DNA of 63,666 bases. Origin: Clostridia bacterium (lineage in GTDB: Bacteria > Bacillota > Clostridia > Christensenellales > Aristaeellaceae). The translations under genes were made by a program, and so were the position numbers. The stretch spans positions 1-63,666 of the forward strand of contig JAGBDE010000047.1 in assembly GCA_017937655.1 (NCBI GenBank), written 5' to 3'. Shown here one piece after another: positions 17,201-25,839 of this stretch (the first letter of the stretch is position 1; each line of letters opens with the position of its first letter). The notes beneath the pieces are model-generated. The model was not told the DNA's origin, did not search any database, and saw only the letters and a list, made by a program, of their open reading frames with translations.

Positions 17201-18162
17201 ACAAGGAAACTTTGCTGGTCCGCACCGATGGCGACAAGGAACGCAACAGCAGCTATTCCGGCGTGCTGGGCGCGGCTCTCTTTGACAAGAACACCGGTAC
17301 CGCTATCTTTGGCACCCAGGGCGGCGCACTTTACACCGTGGAGCTGGGCGATCAGAAGCAGACCTTTACCTTTGAAACCGATCCGGAAACCAAGAAACTC
17401 ATGAACGCCAAGCTGTCCCTGCAGTCCTCTTACCAGACCTACCTGAGCAACGCTTCCGATCAGAAGAAGAAGTACACCAACATCGACGCCAGCGTGGCCA
17501 TGTATGACAACTACGTCTACTTCGGCGACCGCTACGGTCTGCTGCAGTGCGTGGACATCAACACCATGAGCCCCGTCTGGGTGGTGGATACGGAGGATAA
17601 GATCGACTCCACTCCCGCCCTGGATCTGGAAAGCGACGGCTCTCTGGCCATCTACACCGGCAACACCTACTACCGCCGCTACAAGTCCAGCGTCTGCAAC
17701 CTGCGCAAGCTGGACGCCATGACCGGCGAGATCCTCTGGACCTATGACGTGCCCGACCTGACCTACAACCCGGACTACGAGGTGGGTCTGGTGGCCAGCC
17801 CCGTGGTGGGCCAGGAGTCCATTTCCGACCTGATGATCTATACCGTCACCAACGGCAAGCACGGCTCCAGCGTTCTGGCCCTGAACAAGGCCGACGGCTC
17901 TCTGGTCTGGCGGACGGATTTTGCCGGCGAGGGCTTCTCCAGCCCCGTGGCCGTGTACAATGAAAACGGCGACGCCTGGATCCTCCAGGGCCTGGGCGAC
18001 GGCAACATCGTGCTGATGAAGGCCAAGACCGGCGAGGTCATCGATACCCTGAACCTGGAAGGCGCAGAGATCACCGCATCCCCCGCCGTGTACGGCAACC
18101 TGATGGTGATCGGCACCACCGGCAAGGAAAACAGCGCCGTCTACTGCATCAAGATTCAGTAA
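14218..18162 (+). CDS. Large one-pass membrane protein with PQQ-like propeller
   Basis: A 1314-residue protein of unknown role. Residues 1-438 are low-complexity, rich in Pro, Arg, Gln and Glu, with a repeated VADRAREVR(N/D)DVM motif at about 239 and 273. One membrane helix follows (ALVTIIVVLLLLGGILAGIV, 439-458). Outside are two Ig-like beta domains (about 495-610 and 610-710), an Asp/Glu/Pro/Thr linker with PTPEPTPTP (about 720-790), and a C-terminal propeller with PQQ-like blades (YFYDLTTGNA, LRKLDAMTGEILWTYDVP, LALNKADGSLVWRTDF). The start is TTG with AAGGAG 9 bp upstream; the next ATG (14227) is too far from that site. plsX follows 33 bp later. A membrane scaffold or sensor is possible. 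Confidence 0.85.
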   Translation: MSDMYRNQPDPNEYYGQQDYSGNQDPWNDPAYPQDDYAAGGYMAGNAQVEDPFSAWRRPADTGFDAGFLQEEPYMMGAEMQQGGLPLYEAEAAGNDFRAMGDAAPTRIGAPVQMVSKRVSQREDVPAGFARPAQPVQEEPAAAYAPAAAAPAPSGDAAPRRRSRRMERRDEPQAEPQMNEAVQMPVSQEAPQQRREPAYDPYMQEQPRQMEQRPYRRTAMPGDNFSGPRTAMPSQRGPVADRAREVRNDVMSSQAEENWQQRPASSQGRGRVADRAREVRDDVMAQREEAPVQRREQRPMPPRPPMPQRRPVQPEDGQPYPMQDRADMPARRPAPQARPEGAPVRRPAPQQRPMAPGGEQPQQPIRRPMPQGEGQTRYPQAPDYAQEEQGYAYPQDQGDYAARRPSPFNRSEKAASVPRKPYDFEEGDYDDDEPRKGSALVTIIVVLLLLGGILAGIVLPDWEKIGGPVGNTMAPAKNAVVTTFNNLKNKIIPEEELVTSFSANCAETEAPATVHFTVQTSKNAAGIRIVDDYQNEVYSAEYNDELALSGEVMVNSNALIWKPTCVIEDEYYGGFTVYAQRKDGTESEGIISTELVSIAPAKEAAQPMQGFTTSLESGSVPAEVTFTLTTSDQVSAVRVVDQYESAVAIMSVSDEDSEAGTMTQEGEVRTWKLNVTIENIYNGSYWAQYQTEDELNFVSSDFSVPASFMPAPPVTDAPVETPVPEEEDPLPEGEDDILPEDGGNTQEVIIEETPVPTETPEPTPTPEPTPTPTLAPDATPLPDLEAAAHESADPTRGSLGLKTSKNNNGKSASSYVREEKKQISILTPFTTSSSVDNYAVWMQAGILTFRGGPMRQNASFKTVEVEEGKLSVLWSQPVGSMKVKDGTVYGVVAPGQPLIVKWGQEIRPVLGLNDDAKATTALKEVIVAGQDGKVYFYDLTTGNATRDPIDLGAPSAGGLSLATNGAPVLGVGQSHRLLNKKTVDCGYHFIDLLTNKETLLVRTDGDKERNSSYSGVLGAALFDKNTGTAIFGTQGGALYTVELGDQKQTFTFETDPETKKLMNAKLSLQSSYQTYLSNASDQKKKYTNIDASVAMYDNYVYFGDRYGLLQCVDINTMSPVWVVDTEDKIDSTPALDLESDGSLAIYTGNTYYRRYKSSVCNLRKLDAMTGEILWTYDVPDLTYNPDYEVGLVASPVVGQESISDLMIYTVTNGKHGSSVLALNKADGSLVWRTDFAGEGFSSPVAVYNENGDAWILQGLGDGNIVLMKAKTGEVIDTLNLEGAEITASPAVYGNLMVIGTTGKENSAVYCIKIQ

Positions 18163-18195
18163 GCAGCTGCATCAACGAATGAAGAAGGGATTTTC

Positions 18196-19209
18196 ATGAA
18201 GATCTACCTGGACGCTATGGGCGGAGACAACGCCCCCAAGGCACCCGTGGAGGGCGCGCTGGAAGCACTGGAAAACAATCAGGAGCTGGTCATTGAACTG
18301 GCAGGCCCCCTGGCCGATGTGAAGCCCCTGGTGGACGAACTGTTCGCCGGCAAGGAAGCTCTGCTTGACCGCCTTGTGCTCACCGACTGCCCTGAAGTCA
18401 TCACCAACTGTGAATCTCCCGTAATGGCTGTGCGCCACAAGAAGCAGAGCGCCATCGTGGACGGTATGCTCAAGCTGCGGGACGGCCAGGTGGACGCCTT
18501 TGTGTCCGCCGGAAGCACCGGCGCGGTGCTGGCTGGCGGCATGTTCCGCCTGGGCCGCATCGCCGGCATCGACCGGCCCGCCCTGGCCCCGCTTCTGCCC
18601 AACGGCAAGGATTTCTTCCTGCTCATCGACTGCGGCGCCAACGTGGACTGCCAGCCGGAGTATCTGCACCAGTTTGCCCAGATGGGCAATGCTTACATGC
18701 AGGTGATGCGCGGCGTGGAAAGCCCCCGCATCGGCCTGGTGAACAACGGTGCCGAGGAAGAAAAAGGCTGCGCCCTCACCAAGGAAACCTACCAGATCCT
18801 CAAGGCCGACGAAAAGCTGAACTTTGTGGGCAACATCGAGGCCCGGGAGATCACCCATGACCTGGCGGACGTCATCGTCTGCGACGGCTTTGTGGGCAAC
18901 GTGATCCTCAAGTTCATGGAAGGCGTTGTGGAAACCCTGATGAGCATGATCAAGCGGGAAATCTACGCCGATTTCCGCAGCAAGATCGGCGGCGCATTGG
19001 CCAAGCCCGCCTTCAAGCGGGTCAAGAAGGCCACCGACTACAGCGAAGTGGGCGGCGCGCCTCTGCTTGGCGTCCGCGGAAACGTGGTCAAGGCTCACGG
19101 CTCTTCCAACGGCCACGCCCTGGCCTGCGCCATCCGCCAGGCCGTCATGATGACCGAAGGCCAGCTGGTGAAGAAGATTGAAAATCAGTTGATCTCTGCG
19201 GAGGCCTGA
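18196..19209 (+). CDS. plsX: Phosphate acyltransferase PlsX
   Basis: A 337-residue peripheral enzyme that converts acyl-ACP to acyl-phosphate for phosphatidic acid synthesis. MKIYLDAMGGDNAPKAPVEG, SAGSTGAVLAG, LVNNGAEEEKG and VCDGFVGNVILKFMEG are family signatures, and the length is standard. GAAGGGA lies upstream. The order plsX-acpP-rnc-smc-ftsY is a classic lipid/division block of Bacillota. fabD and fabG, often between plsX and acpP, are missing here. Confidence 0.97.
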   Translation: MKIYLDAMGGDNAPKAPVEGALEALENNQELVIELAGPLADVKPLVDELFAGKEALLDRLVLTDCPEVITNCESPVMAVRHKKQSAIVDGMLKLRDGQVDAFVSAGSTGAVLAGGMFRLGRIAGIDRPALAPLLPNGKDFFLLIDCGANVDCQPEYLHQFAQMGNAYMQVMRGVESPRIGLVNNGAEEEKGCALTKETYQILKADEKLNFVGNIEAREITHDLADVIVCDGFVGNVILKFMEGVVETLMSMIKREIYADFRSKIGGALAKPAFKRVKKATDYSEVGGAPLLGVRGNVVKAHGSSNGHALACAIRQAVMMTEGQLVKKIENQLISAEA

Positions 19210-19255
19210 GGGGCTCCGGAAAGATATATTGCACTCATGCAAGGAGGTAACAATC

Positions 19256-19483
19256 ATGGTATTTGACAAAGTTCGTGATATGCTGGCTGAGCAGCTCCGT
19301 GTGGACGCTGCCTCCATCACCCCTGACACCCTGCTGGTGGAAGACCTGAAGGCCGACAGCGCCAACGTGATGGTCATGATCCTGGAACTGGAATCCGCTT
19401 TCGGCATTGAAGTGGAAGACGAAGTGATCATGCAGCTCAAGACCGTGGGCGACGTGGTTGCCTACATCGAGAAGAACCAGTAA
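19256..19483 (+). CDS. acpP: Acyl carrier protein
   Basis: A 75-residue acidic carrier of growing fatty acids, activated by AcpS (encoded in this window at 37456-37824). The phosphopantetheine site is DLKADSANV, in which the usual Leu after Ser is Ala. AAGGAGG lies 8 bp before the ATG at 19256; the nine upstream in-frame residues are not part of the protein. Confidence 0.95.
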   Translation: MVFDKVRDMLAEQLRVDAASITPDTLLVEDLKADSANVMVMILELESAFGIEVEDEVIMQLKTVGDVVAYIEKNQ

Positions 19484-19505
19484 TCAGGCATGATGCACAG
19501 CGGAT

Positions 19506-19557
19506 GGGGCGTGCTGCAAAACCGGGCGGTTTTCTGCGGGAATTTGCGGCGCGCCCC
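19506..19557 (+). promoter_or_regulatory. Long RNA hairpin before rnc
   Basis: GGGGCGTGCTGCAAA (19506-19520) pairs with TTTGCGGCGCGCCCC (19543-19557) along 15 bp with two G-U pairs. An inner hairpin ACCGGGCGGT lies in the loop. No T-run follows, so it is not a standard terminator. A long duplex in front of the RNase III gene is reminiscent of self-cleaved rnc leaders in other bacteria; that role is inferred. Confidence 0.55.
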
Positions 19558-19590
19558 TGCCCGTTTTGATCAAAGGAAGGAACAAAAAAT

Positions 19591-20250
19591 ATGTTGAACG
19601 CCCTGCAAAAGGCGCTGGGATACCAGTTTCAGGATCCCGCCCTGCTTACCATGGCGTTGACGCATCCCTCCACAAAGCTGCCGGATAACCAGCGGCTGGA
19701 ATTTCTGGGCGACGCCATTTTGGAGTTTTGCGTCAGCGACATGCTCTATCGTAAATACACACAGTTTCATGAAGGCCAGATGACAGCCCGCCGGGCGGCT
19801 TTGGTGTGCGAGCGTACCCTGAGCCAGCTGGCCAGGCAGCTGAACCTGGGCCGGTGCCTGCTCATGGGCAACGGCGAGGAACAGACCGGCGGCCGCGACA
19901 AGCCCAGCATCCTGGCCGACGCCATGGAGGCCGTGTTTGCCGCCATCTACATGGACGGGGGATACCTGGCCGCCAAGGCGATCATCGACCGGCTGTACCA
20001 GGATGAGGAACACCTCATCGCCCCCAGGGTCAAGGACGACAAGGGCGCCCTCCAGGAGTACACCCAGGCCCACGAGATGGGTCTGCCGGTGTATGAGATC
20101 ATCGGCCAGGAAGGGCCGCCCCATAACCGGGTCTTTGTGGCCCAGGTGACCGTGATGGGCAAAACGCTGGCACAGGGCAGCGGAAACAGCAAGAAAAATG
20201 CCGAGATGGCTGCGGCCAAAATCGCGCTCAGATTGCTGGAAAACCCCTGA
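19591..20250 (+). CDS. rnc: Ribonuclease III
   Basis: A 219-residue double-strand-specific endonuclease that processes rRNA precursors and other duplex RNAs. The signature QRLEFLGDAILEF (34-46) and DAMEAVFAAIYMDGG hold the Mg-binding acidic residues. The C-terminal double-stranded-RNA-binding domain is seen in DDKGALQEYTQ, and ends GSGNSKKNAEMAAAKIAL. AAGGAAGG precedes the ATG. It stops 26 bp before smc. Confidence 0.97.
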   Translation: MLNALQKALGYQFQDPALLTMALTHPSTKLPDNQRLEFLGDAILEFCVSDMLYRKYTQFHEGQMTARRAALVCERTLSQLARQLNLGRCLLMGNGEEQTGGRDKPSILADAMEAVFAAIYMDGGYLAAKAIIDRLYQDEEHLIAPRVKDDKGALQEYTQAHEMGLPVYEIIGQEGPPHNRVFVAQVTVMGKTLAQGSGNSKKNAEMAAAKIALRLLENP

Positions 20251-20276
20251 AATTTTGAATGTACAGGAGGGTGCGG

Positions 20277-23200
20277 ATGCGCCTTACCAAGCTGGAAATA
20301 TACGGTTTCAAGTCCTTCGCCCGCAGGACGGAAATCATCTTTCCCCAGAATGTGACGGGCATCGTGGGCCCCAACGGCAGCGGCAAGAGCAACATCAGCG
20401 ACGCCGTCCGCTGGGTGCTGGGCGAGCAGAGCGCCAAGAATCTGCGCGGCAACAGCATGGCAGACGTGATCTTTAACGGCACGGAAACCAAAAAGCCCAT
20501 GAATTACTGCGAGGTCACCCTGACCTTTGACAACAGCGACAAGCAGCTTTCCGTGGAGTTTGGCGAGGTGAGCATCACCCGCCGGGTCTACCGCAGCGGC
20601 GAGGGCGAGTACCAGATGAACGGCGCCAACTGCCGCCTGAAGGACATCGTGGAGCTGTTCAGGGACACCGGCGTGGGCAAGGAAGGGTACTCCATCATCG
20701 GCCAGGGCCGGATCGACGAGATTTTGAGCCAGCGCAGCGAGGATCGCCGGGCCGTGTTCGAGGAAGCCGCCGGCATCAGCCGTTTCCGCACCCGCAAGGA
20801 AGAGGCGGAAAATCGCATGAAGCGGGCGGAGGAGAACCTGCTTCGCGTCAACGATATTCTGGACGAGCTGGAAACCCATTTGAAGCCCCTGAAACGGCAG
20901 GCGGAGACCGCCCGGCACTATCTGTCCCTCAGCGAGCAGCTGAAGGAGCTGGATATCCGTCTGTTTTTGCACCGCTACGACCGCCTGAAAGAGCGGGACG
21001 CCGCCGCCGAGCAGAGTCTTCTGCAAGTGCGGGACGCCCTCCGGGAGGCGGAGGAAGCGCTGAACGAAATGCAACAGAGCCGTACCGACGGCGAGAACGA
21101 GCTGGAACAGCTGGGCCAGGCCCTGAACCAGGCCCATGACGAGCTTCTTTCCGCCAACGACCGGCTCCATGCCTTGCGGGAGAACGCCATGAGCATCCAG
21201 AGCCGGATGGAGTCCGGCGCGGAGACCGTGAAGCGTTTGCAGGGCGAGATGGATACCATGGCCGACCGTCTGCGGCTGATCGAGGCCACCATGAACCAGT
21301 CCGACGGCGGCATGAGCGAAGCCGAGGCCCTGCGTAAGAAAGCGGAGGAAGCCTTGCAGGCCCGCAAGGAAGCCCAGGCCCAGGCGGCCGCCAAGGCGGA
21401 CAGCCTGGAAACAGAGCTCAGCGACCACAAAAACGCCATGATGGAACGCATGAACCGGATGCAGGCCATGCGCACCAATCAGGCCCGGCAGGCGGCCATG
21501 CAGCAGCAGCGCACCGCCCGGCGGGAAGAGCTGGCCGGTCAGCTTGACCAGGAAATGGAAAGAAAGCCGGAGCTGGAGGGCGCAGTCAGCGCCGCCAGGG
21601 AAAGCCTCCAGCAGGAGGAAAACCTGCTGGAAACCCTGCGGCTTGAAGCCGCCCAGCTGGATATAAGCTCCAAGCAGCTTTTGCAGGACATCCTCCAGAA
21701 GCAGAAGGAAATTCAGGAAGACGCCCAGAATGCCCGGGCTGCGGACACCCGCCTGAGAACCTTGCGGGAGTTGCAGGAGGGCTACGAGGGCTACCAATAC
21801 GCCGTCCGCAACGCCCTCAGCTTTGCCAAACAGCAGAAGCTGACCGGCGTGCGCAACGTGGTGGCCATGCTGCTCAGCGTGCCCAAGGAATACGAAGTGG
21901 CCCTGGACATGGCTTTGGGCGGCTCCATGCAGGACATCGTCACGGAAACGGAGGCGGACGCCCAGAAGGTGATTGAGCACCTTCGCCAGAACAAGCTGGG
22001 CCGCGCCACCTTCCTGCCCATGAACACCGTCCGCAGCCGCACCTTGAACCCCCAGGAGCGGAAAGTGCTCAACATGGACGGCTGCATCGGCGTGGCCAGC
22101 GAGCTTTGCTCCTACGGCAGCGAGTACAAAAACATCATGGAAAGCCTGCTGGGCCGCACCGTGGTGGCCCGGGATCTGGACAGCGGCATCGCCATTATGC
22201 GGGCCGGCAACCAGGCCTTCCGCCTGGTCACCCTCCAGGGCGACGTGATGCATCCCGGCGGAAGCATCACCGGCGGCAGCATCCAGCAGAAGGGCCAGAA
22301 CCTGCTGGGCCGTGATCGGGAGATCCGGGAATTGCAGGCCTTCCTGAAGGAATATTATCAGCGGGCCGATGCCGCCAAGGCCGACCTGGCCGCCATGGAA
22401 GCAAACCGTGCCGGCGAGAAGGAACGGCGGGAAGAGGCGCAGAATCGGCTCCACCAGCAGGAAATTGCGGTGGTGCGTGATACGGAGCACCTGAAAACTG
22501 CGGAAAACAATCTGGCTGGCCATCAGCAGATGGTGGAGCAGTATGAGGGCGCTATCGCCCAACTGGACGAGATCCTGGCGGAAACCGAGGCGGAGCTCCA
22601 GCGCATGGAGGTCCTTTCCAGCGAGCAGGACGGCAGCATGGACGAGATGAACGCCCGCACCGGCGAGCTGTCCATCGCGCTGGACAAGGCCCGCCGCCAG
22701 CGGGAAGCCGCCCAGGAGGCCCTCACCGACGCCATGCTCACCCTGCAAAACGCAGAGCATGACTGCGACCGCATCCGCCGGGATCAGCAGCGGCTCATCG
22801 GCGACAGCGAAACCTGCCGCAAGGAAATCGGCCGGCTGGAAGCCCAGAAGCAGCGGACGCTGGAGGACATCGCCCGGGCGGAGGAGGAAAAATCCGCCGC
22901 CGAGAGCGCCGTGGAGGCCGCTGACGAGCAGGTCACCCGGGCCCGCAGTGATGTGGAGGATCTCCAGCTGCGCCAGACCGAGAAGCAGCAAAAGCAGCGG
23001 GAGCTGCAGGACGAGATCGACGGGGCGCAGCAGCAGCTCAGCCACGAGCGGGAGCGGCTGCACCGGCAGGAGCTCAATCAGAGCCGCATCCACAGCGACC
23101 TGACCCAGCTCACCGATCGCCTCTGGGACACCTACGAGCTGACCTACGCCAACGCCCAGGAGCTTTCCCAGCATTTTCCGGTCAGGGAGCGCGCCTTCAA

Positions 23201-23855
23201 GGAAAACGAGGCCGACGAGCAGGCCCGGTTCATCCGGGACGAGATCCGGCTGCTGGGCCCTGTGAACGTGGAGGCCATCGACGAGTACGCCTCCACCCAG
23301 GAACGCTATACCGAGCTCAGCGCCCAGCGGGCCGACCTGGAGAAGGCCAAGCAGGATTTGCAGACCCTGATCACGGAGCTGCTTGGGCAGATGGAAACCG
23401 TGTTTGTGAGGCAGTTTGGCCTCATGCAGGAGTATTTCTCGGAAACCTTCCGGCGGCTGTTCGGCGGCGGCAACGGCGAGATCAGCCTCAGCAACCCGGA
23501 AGACCCGCTGAACTGCGGCATTGAGATCATTGTGCAGCCCCCGGGCAAGAAGCGCCAGCTGCTCAGCCTCTTCAGCGGCGGCGAGCGGGCCCTGACAGCC
23601 ATCGCCATCCTGTTTGCCATGCTCAAGCTGAAGCCTACCCCCTTCTGCATCCTGGACGAGATCGAAGCCGCCCTGGACGACGCCAACATCAGCTACTTTG
23701 CGGATTATCTGAAGGAATTCAGCCGGGACACCCAGTTTGTGGTGGTCACCCACCGCAAGGGCACCATGGAACGCTGCGACACCCTGTTCGGCGTGGCCAT
23801 GGAGGAGCGGGGCGTCAGCAGCCTGGTCAGCGTGAATATGATGGATTATGAATAA
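20277..23855 (+). CDS. smc: Chromosome segregation ATPase SMC
   Basis: A 1192-residue condensin subunit that compacts and separates chromosomes with ScpA/B. The N-terminal head has Walker A GPNGSGKS (31-38). Two long coiled coils rich in Glu, Gln, Arg and Ala flank a hinge (about 505-660, including GVRNVVAMLLSVPKEYEVAL). The C-terminal head has the signature LFSGGERALTAIAI and Walker B FCILDEIEAALDDAN. The start is the ATG at 20277, 6 bp after AGGAGG; upstream in-frame TTG and GTG codons overlap or precede that site. Confidence 0.98.
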   Translation: MRLTKLEIYGFKSFARRTEIIFPQNVTGIVGPNGSGKSNISDAVRWVLGEQSAKNLRGNSMADVIFNGTETKKPMNYCEVTLTFDNSDKQLSVEFGEVSITRRVYRSGEGEYQMNGANCRLKDIVELFRDTGVGKEGYSIIGQGRIDEILSQRSEDRRAVFEEAAGISRFRTRKEEAENRMKRAEENLLRVNDILDELETHLKPLKRQAETARHYLSLSEQLKELDIRLFLHRYDRLKERDAAAEQSLLQVRDALREAEEALNEMQQSRTDGENELEQLGQALNQAHDELLSANDRLHALRENAMSIQSRMESGAETVKRLQGEMDTMADRLRLIEATMNQSDGGMSEAEALRKKAEEALQARKEAQAQAAAKADSLETELSDHKNAMMERMNRMQAMRTNQARQAAMQQQRTARREELAGQLDQEMERKPELEGAVSAARESLQQEENLLETLRLEAAQLDISSKQLLQDILQKQKEIQEDAQNARAADTRLRTLRELQEGYEGYQYAVRNALSFAKQQKLTGVRNVVAMLLSVPKEYEVALDMALGGSMQDIVTETEADAQKVIEHLRQNKLGRATFLPMNTVRSRTLNPQERKVLNMDGCIGVASELCSYGSEYKNIMESLLGRTVVARDLDSGIAIMRAGNQAFRLVTLQGDVMHPGGSITGGSIQQKGQNLLGRDREIRELQAFLKEYYQRADAAKADLAAMEANRAGEKERREEAQNRLHQQEIAVVRDTEHLKTAENNLAGHQQMVEQYEGAIAQLDEILAETEAELQRMEVLSSEQDGSMDEMNARTGELSIALDKARRQREAAQEALTDAMLTLQNAEHDCDRIRRDQQRLIGDSETCRKEIGRLEAQKQRTLEDIARAEEEKSAAESAVEAADEQVTRARSDVEDLQLRQTEKQQKQRELQDEIDGAQQQLSHERERLHRQELNQSRIHSDLTQLTDRLWDTYELTYANAQELSQHFPVRERAFKENEADEQARFIRDEIRLLGPVNVEAIDEYASTQERYTELSAQRADLEKAKQDLQTLITELLGQMETVFVRQFGLMQEYFSETFRRLFGGGNGEISLSNPEDPLNCGIEIIVQPPGKKRQLLSLFSGGERALTAIAILFAMLKLKPTPFCILDEIEAALDDANISYFADYLKEFSRDTQFVVVTHRKGTMERCDTLFGVAMEERGVSSLVSVNMMDYE

Positions 23856-23881
23856 TCACCCCCACAAGGAGGAACAAGCAT

Positions 23882-24793
23882 ATGTCTGAGAAAATGAGCC
23901 TGTTTGCGCGCCTGCGCCAGGGCATGAGCCGGAGCCGCCAGCAGATGGCCCAGGTCATGGAAATGGAGGGCGACGACAAGTCCCCCATCACCGAAGATTA
24001 CTACGATTCCCTGTTGGATGCCATGATCCTGTCCGATATGGGCGCCGCCTGCGCCGAGGAAGCCATGGACAAGCTGCGGGCCGTGGTGAAGGAAAAGAAG
24101 CTCCGCACCGCCGGCGAGGCCAAGGAGGCCCTCAAGGAGATCCTCACCGGGTTTTTGCAGGTACAGAAGCCTGACCTGCATTGGCCCATGGTCACCTTGA
24201 TGGTGGGCGTGAACGGCGTGGGCAAGACCACCACCATCGGCAAGCTGGCGCTGCGTTTCCAGGGCCTGGGCCGCACCATCGTGCTCTGCGCCGCGGACAC
24301 CTTCCGCGCCGCCGCGGCCGACCAGCTGCAGGTCTGGGCGGAGCGTGCCCGCTGCCCCATCGTCCGCCATAAGGAGGGGGCCGACTCTGCCGGCGTGGTG
24401 TTTGACGGCGTGCAGTCCGCCAAGGCCCAGAAGGCCGATCTGTTGATCGTGGACACCGCAGGCCGCCTGCACAACAAGAAAAACCTGATGGAAGAAATGG
24501 AAAAGATGCGCCGGGTCATCGACCGGGAGTATCCGGAAGCCACCGTGCGCTGCCTGCTTGTGGTGGACGCCACCACCGGCCAGAACGGTCTCCAGCAGGC
24601 CCGGGCCTTCCGGGAAGCCGCCGGCATCAATGGCATTGTGCTCACCAAGCTGGACGGCACCGCCAAGGGCGGCATTGCCTTCGGCATTGTGCGGGAGCTG
24701 CAGGTGCCGGTGATGTACGTGGGCGTGGGCGAGGGCATTGAGGACCTGCAGGCCTTTGACGCCAAGGAATTTGTGGACGCCCTGTTTGACTGA
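23882..24793 (+). CDS. ftsY: Signal recognition particle receptor FtsY
   Basis: A 303-residue GTPase that docks SRP-ribosome complexes at the membrane translocon. A short helical N domain precedes the G domain with G1 GVNGVGKTTT (about 107-116), DTFRAAAADQL, DTAGRLHNKKNLM, TKLDGTAKGG and the closing GVGEGIEDLQAFD. The long acidic A domain of the E. coli protein is absent, as usual in Bacillota. ffh does not follow, unlike in Bacillus. Confidence 0.97.
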   Translation: MSEKMSLFARLRQGMSRSRQQMAQVMEMEGDDKSPITEDYYDSLLDAMILSDMGAACAEEAMDKLRAVVKEKKLRTAGEAKEALKEILTGFLQVQKPDLHWPMVTLMVGVNGVGKTTTIGKLALRFQGLGRTIVLCAADTFRAAAADQLQVWAERARCPIVRHKEGADSAGVVFDGVQSAKAQKADLLIVDTAGRLHNKKNLMEEMEKMRRVIDREYPEATVRCLLVVDATTGQNGLQQARAFREAAGINGIVLTKLDGTAKGGIAFGIVRELQVPVMYVGVGEGIEDLQAFDAKEFVDALFD

Positions 24794-24814
24794 GGGCAAA
24801 ACGGAGGAGAAACG

Positions 24815-25819
24815 ATGTTCGGGATTGGATCCTTTTATTTCAAGCAGAAAGCCAAGGCCGCGCTGAAGGGCAACTGGCAGACTGCCATGCTGGTGGCGTT
24901 TTTCTCCACCGTGTTCATGACCGCCCTGGAGGTATACCAGCTGCGGTTCATGCAGGTGGACGCAAATAAGCTGACCGCCCTGATGACCGTTGTCAGTTAC
25001 ACCCAGCTCTGGCAGCTGCTGGGCCCGGTCAAAGAGGTGCTTCTGGGCTTTGCCATCATTGCTTTGCTGGCCATGCTAGTGACCCCGGCTTTGGCGCTGG
25101 GCTGCAACAACTATTTCATCAAGCGCATCCAGGGCGAGGAACTGGGCTTTACCGGGCTATTCAGCCGGTTCTGCATCTTCTTCAAGGCCCTGTGGCTCCA
25201 CTTCCTCATCGCCCTGAAAACCTTTCTCTGGGGCATGGTGGTCATGGTGCCGGTGATTGTGCTGATGCTGCTGGTTCCGGAAGTCTCCCTGTTTTTGGTC
25301 CAGCAGCCGCTGGCGGCTTCGCTGGTGAGCATCGCCACGGCCATCCCCGTCATCCTGGCCAGCCTGCGCTATGCCATGGCCCCCTACATCATGGCTGAAA
25401 AGCCTGACACCGGCGCGTGGAAAGCCATTGAGCAGAGCAAGGCCATGATGAAGACCCAGAAGATGAACTACGTCTCCCTGACCCTCAGCTTTGTGGGCTG
25501 GCTGCTGCTCAGCTCAGTTCTGCAAATGATGCTTGGCTCCATCAGCTTTGTGGTGGGGATGATGGCCCAGCTGTTCCTGCAAACCTGGATCACCGCTTAC
25601 ATGAACGGCGCGTTGGCCTGCTTCTACCTGACCATCGCCCAGGAAGACGGCATGGACAAGGCCTTTGCGGAACTGAACAAGATGCTTCGCCAGATGGGCG
25701 CGGATATGCCGGAAGGCTTCCCCGCACCGCCCTTCCCTGACCGGGAGGAATCCGGAGAAATCGAGCCCACGGACGACGAAGCCCAGGTGGAAGACTCCGA
25801 AGACGACACCCTGAACTGA
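24815..25819 (+). CDS. DUF975 family membrane protein
   Basis: A 334-residue integral membrane protein with about six hydrophobic segments (for example MLVAFFSTVFMTALEV, VLLGFAIIALLAMLVTPALALG, FLWGMVVMVPVIVLMLLV, VSLTLSFVGWLLLSSVLQMM) and an acidic cytosolic tail (about 295-334). The opening KQKAKAALKGNWQ and RYAMAPYIMAE with later WKAIEQSKAMMKTQK match DUF975. Function unknown. It lies 22 bp after ftsY and is likely in the same transcript. Confidence 0.8.
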   Translation: MFGIGSFYFKQKAKAALKGNWQTAMLVAFFSTVFMTALEVYQLRFMQVDANKLTALMTVVSYTQLWQLLGPVKEVLLGFAIIALLAMLVTPALALGCNNYFIKRIQGEELGFTGLFSRFCIFFKALWLHFLIALKTFLWGMVVMVPVIVLMLLVPEVSLFLVQQPLAASLVSIATAIPVILASLRYAMAPYIMAEKPDTGAWKAIEQSKAMMKTQKMNYVSLTLSFVGWLLLSSVLQMMLGSISFVVGMMAQLFLQTWITAYMNGALACFYLTIAQEDGMDKAFAELNKMLRQMGADMPEGFPAPPFPDREESGEIEPTDDEAQVEDSEDDTLN

Positions 25820-25839
25820 CCCTTCAAGGAGGAAAGGAT

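Noticed and set aside
14152..17862. A 1236-residue open frame on the minus strand opposite the propeller protein
   Set aside because: It has no Shine-Dalgarno or domain. Its Gly/His/Leu/Val-rich composition is what the complement of GC-rich codons gives. The plus-strand protein has clear domains.
19229..19255. Upstream ATG for acpP adding nine residues
   Set aside because: The strong AAGGAGG lies between this ATG and the normal ACP start at 19256.
19947..23753. A 1268-residue minus-strand open frame opposite smc
   Set aside because: It is a mirror of the SMC coiled-coil codons (Leu/Gln/His-rich). SMC is unambiguous.
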